Source: Onchidella celtica (lineage: Eukaryota; Mollusca; Gastropoda; Systellommatophora; Onchidiidae). Taken from it: a stretch of 64,000 bases of DNA. The DNA lies in contig OZ007567.1 of NCBI GenBank assembly GCA_963931925.1, positions 77,504,686 to 77,568,685 of the forward strand. Direction: 5' to 3'. The notes below the pieces were generated by a model. It was not told the origin of the DNA, searched no databases, and saw nothing but the letters and a program-made list of their open reading frames with translations. This document shows positions 63,501-64,000 of the stretch, piece by piece. Made by a program: the position numbers and the translations under genes. Position 1 is the first letter of the stretch. Every line of letters begins with the position of its first letter.

Positions 63501-63559
63501 TGCTCAATTTTAATGTGCCGTCTCGCAGATGATGGAACTTTGAATTTCTTGGACGACAT
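51500..63559 (-). CDS. DAAF9: DAAF9 (C20orf194/Shulin homologue), 5' fourteen coding exons, gene incomplete in window
   Basis: Dynein axonemal assembly factor 9 belongs to the family of Tetrahymena Shulin, a cytoplasmic factor that packages outer dynein arms before delivery to cilia. I joined fourteen exons on the minus strand by eye. Every intron has GT..AG ends and the phases chain without a stop, giving 352 residues plus one base. The start is the ATG at 63559-63557, whose N-terminus reads MSSKKFKVPSSARRH. Family landmarks follow in order: DIDGILVISGIDSRYNEGMY (about residues 47-66), YCNPVNYHYLLPYVSHW (about 110-126), EEFKIRSL, a VEKWPIIQAFAL block, GGFFSLKYE, SYFNHG and CTRTYFF. These match the conserved N-terminal order of vertebrate DAAF9, a protein of about 1,180 residues. 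So only the first third is here; the remaining exons were not recognised left of 51500. Introns carry MITEs. Identity is firm; the outermost boundaries are by eye. Confidence 0.93.
52121..52247 (-). CDS. DAAF9: DAAF9 exon 13
   Basis: 127 nt between acceptor TTTTGCAG and donor GTAAAT, ending in phase 0. It encodes a PYVVFGPDSDRS segment (family PFVLFG) and then SEWMSHT. Confidence 0.88.
52621..52667 (-). CDS. DAAF9: DAAF9 exon 12
   Basis: 47 nt between acceptor CTTCACAG and donor GTGAGT. It encodes PLQSYFNHGLVGHKG, aligning with the family FRSYFSHG motif, and leaves two bases. Confidence 0.87.
52731..52870. repeat. Possible degenerate family D fragment in a DAAF9 intron
   Basis: TTAGAGAGATCTCACTTGAC followed by TTGTTTACTGACACTATG resembles the left half of family D, but similarity is weak. 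Confidence 0.35.
52991..53193. repeat. MITE family F copy 2, in DAAF9 intron 11
   Basis: Starts CCCAGCCAGCAACCCTATGG, shares CTGATTACGACATCGTGCC and TTGGTTTGATGTAGAGAATT, and ends GATGCTGGCAGG. Confidence 0.75.
53284..53326 (-). CDS. DAAF9: DAAF9 exon 11
   Basis: 43 nt between acceptor AATCCACAG and donor GTAAGT. It encodes a low-complexity LESSSNVVSQKKVSE and ends in phase 0. It is accepted because phase and splice sites fit exons 10 and 12. Confidence 0.78.
53922..53980 (-). CDS. DAAF9: DAAF9 exon 10
   Basis: 59 nt between acceptor CTCGACAG and donor GTAAGT. It encodes HLPLMVRQWDNMVKCVQMA plus two bases. The QW pair matches the family. The preceding intron of about 2.2 kb holds a GC-rich insert. 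Confidence 0.82.
54240..55760. other. CpG-rich insert within DAAF9 intron 9
   Basis: This stretch differs from the AT-rich intron around it. 54400-54560 and 55390-55510 are rich in CG dinucleotides, and GTGGCCTCCCGCAGGAC occurs twice (about 55411 and 55499). A GTATGT donor-like site follows an 80-codon minus-strand frame (54564-54313). It could be an old transposon or an internal promoter; no family was recognised. Confidence 0.4.
56188..56265 (-). CDS. DAAF9: DAAF9 exon 9
   Basis: 78 nt, phase 0 at both ends, between acceptor ATACTCAG and donor GTGAGT. It encodes VLDVSDQVHCLPDYQ and then SVELFLTE. Conservation is weaker than in neighbouring exons. Confidence 0.85.
56928..56955 (-). CDS. DAAF9: DAAF9 exon 8 (micro-exon)
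   Basis: 28 nt between acceptor TTTTTCAG and donor GTGAGT. It encodes SGGFFSLKYE, matching the family GDGFFTMKYE segment, and ends in phase 0. Confidence 0.9.
57620..57698 (-). CDS. DAAF9: DAAF9 exon 7
   Basis: 79 nt between acceptor CTTTTCAG and donor GTTGGT (a weaker donor). It encodes the conserved MTVEKWPIIQAFALDDFG. Confidence 0.93.
58589..58691 (-). CDS. DAAF9: DAAF9 exon 6
   Basis: 103 nt between acceptor TTGACAG and donor GTCAGT. It starts with an acidic run (YEGEEDDASEE) followed by FKIRSLIAMVNECKVIGIPF, which lines up with the vertebrate protein. Confidence 0.93.
60009..60133 (-). CDS. DAAF9: DAAF9 exon 5
   Basis: 125 nt between acceptor TTTGCAG and donor GTACAA, ending in phase 0. 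It encodes the conserved strand-rich block with YCNPVNYHYLLPYVSHW and ends QENE. Confidence 0.95.
60788..60816 (-). CDS. DAAF9: DAAF9 exon 4 (micro-exon)
   Basis: Only 29 nt, between acceptor ATCTTTCAG and donor GTAAGA. It encodes SSGFAEEVID, matching the conserved GFxEEVxDD segment of the family. Its phases join exons 3 and 5 exactly. Confidence 0.9.
61148..61238 (-). CDS. DAAF9: DAAF9 exon 3
   Basis: 91 nt between acceptor AATCAACAG and donor GTGAAT. It completes the highly conserved GIDSRYNEGMYELLSYLLFG motif, the best family signature in the window. Confidence 0.95.
61999..62084 (-). CDS. DAAF9: DAAF9 exon 2
   Basis: 86 nt between acceptor TTTATCAG and donor GTAAGT. It enters in phase 2 and leaves one base over. 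It encodes a helix-like basic stretch and the conserved ADIDGILVIS segment. Confidence 0.92.
63483..63559 (-). CDS. DAAF9: DAAF9 exon 1 (initiator)
   Basis: This is 77 nt from the ATG to donor GTAATT and encodes 25 residues plus two bases (AG). The basic, serine-rich start MSSKKFKVPSS resembles the start of the vertebrate protein. Any 5' UTR exon further right was not identified. Confidence 0.9.
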
Positions 63560-64000
63560 GACGGTAATTTGTTATGTTCCACAGCTGTGCAAAGAGAATG
63601 TCAATAACCGTCGTGATTTCATGCTGTACATCGCCATATTGATTATCGAATACCAAACATAATTTCCATACGAGTTTTGTGATACTGGCATTAAATGAGT
63701 TCGGCATTAATCTTCGGTAAATCTCTCTCGAAATAAGTAGGATGGAATTTCTATGATCAGTAAAACTGTAATGAATCCGTATTTGGGGGGAGGGGGGGGG
63801 GTTCTTAAGGTATACAAGAATATGCGAGTCGCAAAGAGTAATCAGTACGATAAAATCGATACTAAGGGATCCCACGATGACAAGGGCGGTCACTCTTTTG
63901 CAACACGGAAATGACGTCAGATTATAAATGATCCTATGTCCACTGAACGGGAAACTGAATCATCGATCGTTGGGTTCTGTGTTGTAGGAAAGTGTAAGGT
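63560..64000 (-). promoter_or_regulatory. Upstream region of DAAF9 with a palindromic CRE-like site
   Basis: This is the 5' flank of DAAF9 up to the window edge. A perfect TGACGTCA palindrome lies at 63912-63919, about 350 bp upstream of the ATG. A G-run lies at 63784-63800. No X-box of the RFX type, common at ciliary genes, was found by eye, and no TATA box is obvious. The transcription start is unknown. Confidence 0.3.

Overview
The window is eukaryotic nuclear DNA with long AT-rich non-coding stretches, spliced genes with GT..AG introns, many microsatellites, tRNA-headed SINEs, LINE fragments, DNA transposons and MITE-like repeats. The style of the repeats and of the proteins suggests a lophotrochozoan animal, most likely a marine mollusc such as a gastropod. 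The species cannot be fixed from the sequence alone.

Host genes. The best-supported gene is on the minus strand from 63559 leftwards to at least 51500. It is the 5' part of DAAF9 (C20orf194, homologue of the outer-dynein-arm packaging factor Shulin). I could read fourteen coding exons with consensus splice sites and unbroken phase, giving the first 352 residues. The rest of the roughly 1,180-residue family protein was not recognised further left. A second host gene is a single-exon, divergent seven-transmembrane receptor on the plus strand (18743-19807). Weaker candidates are a THAP-domain first exon (46981), an initiator exon (17572-17736), an internal exon (22475-22583) and a receptor-like relic (50315-50587).

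Mobile DNA. 8894-12790 is a whole hAT element with 15-bp terminal inverted repeats and a perfect 8-bp target duplication. Its zinc-finger/hAT transposase gene is broken by two frameshifts and a stop. 41369-41781 is a small non-autonomous hAT with its own perfect 8-bp duplication, sitting inside a copy of a dispersed retroposon (family A). 45598-46852 is a shrunken MULE with doubled terminal repeats. LINE remnants lie at 40511-40887 (13-bp duplication, inside a MITE) and 38168-38720 (RNase H domain). Two tRNA-derived SINEs lie at 39255-39598 and 48598-48858.

At least eight further inverted-repeat families (B to J here) recur within the window, several nested in one another or in DAAF9 introns.

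Layout. 1-8.9 kb: repeats, tetranucleotide satellites, nested MITEs. 8.9-12.8 kb: hAT element. 12.8-18.7 kb: MITEs and a candidate exon. 18.7-19.8 kb: receptor gene. 19.8-38 kb: mostly non-coding with scattered MITEs. 38-51.4 kb: dense cluster of LINE, SINE, hAT and MULE remnants. 51.5-63.6 kb: DAAF9 with far fewer repeats. 63.6-64 kb: its upstream region. No functional link between the two main genes is visible; cilia assembly and receptor signalling are separate jobs.
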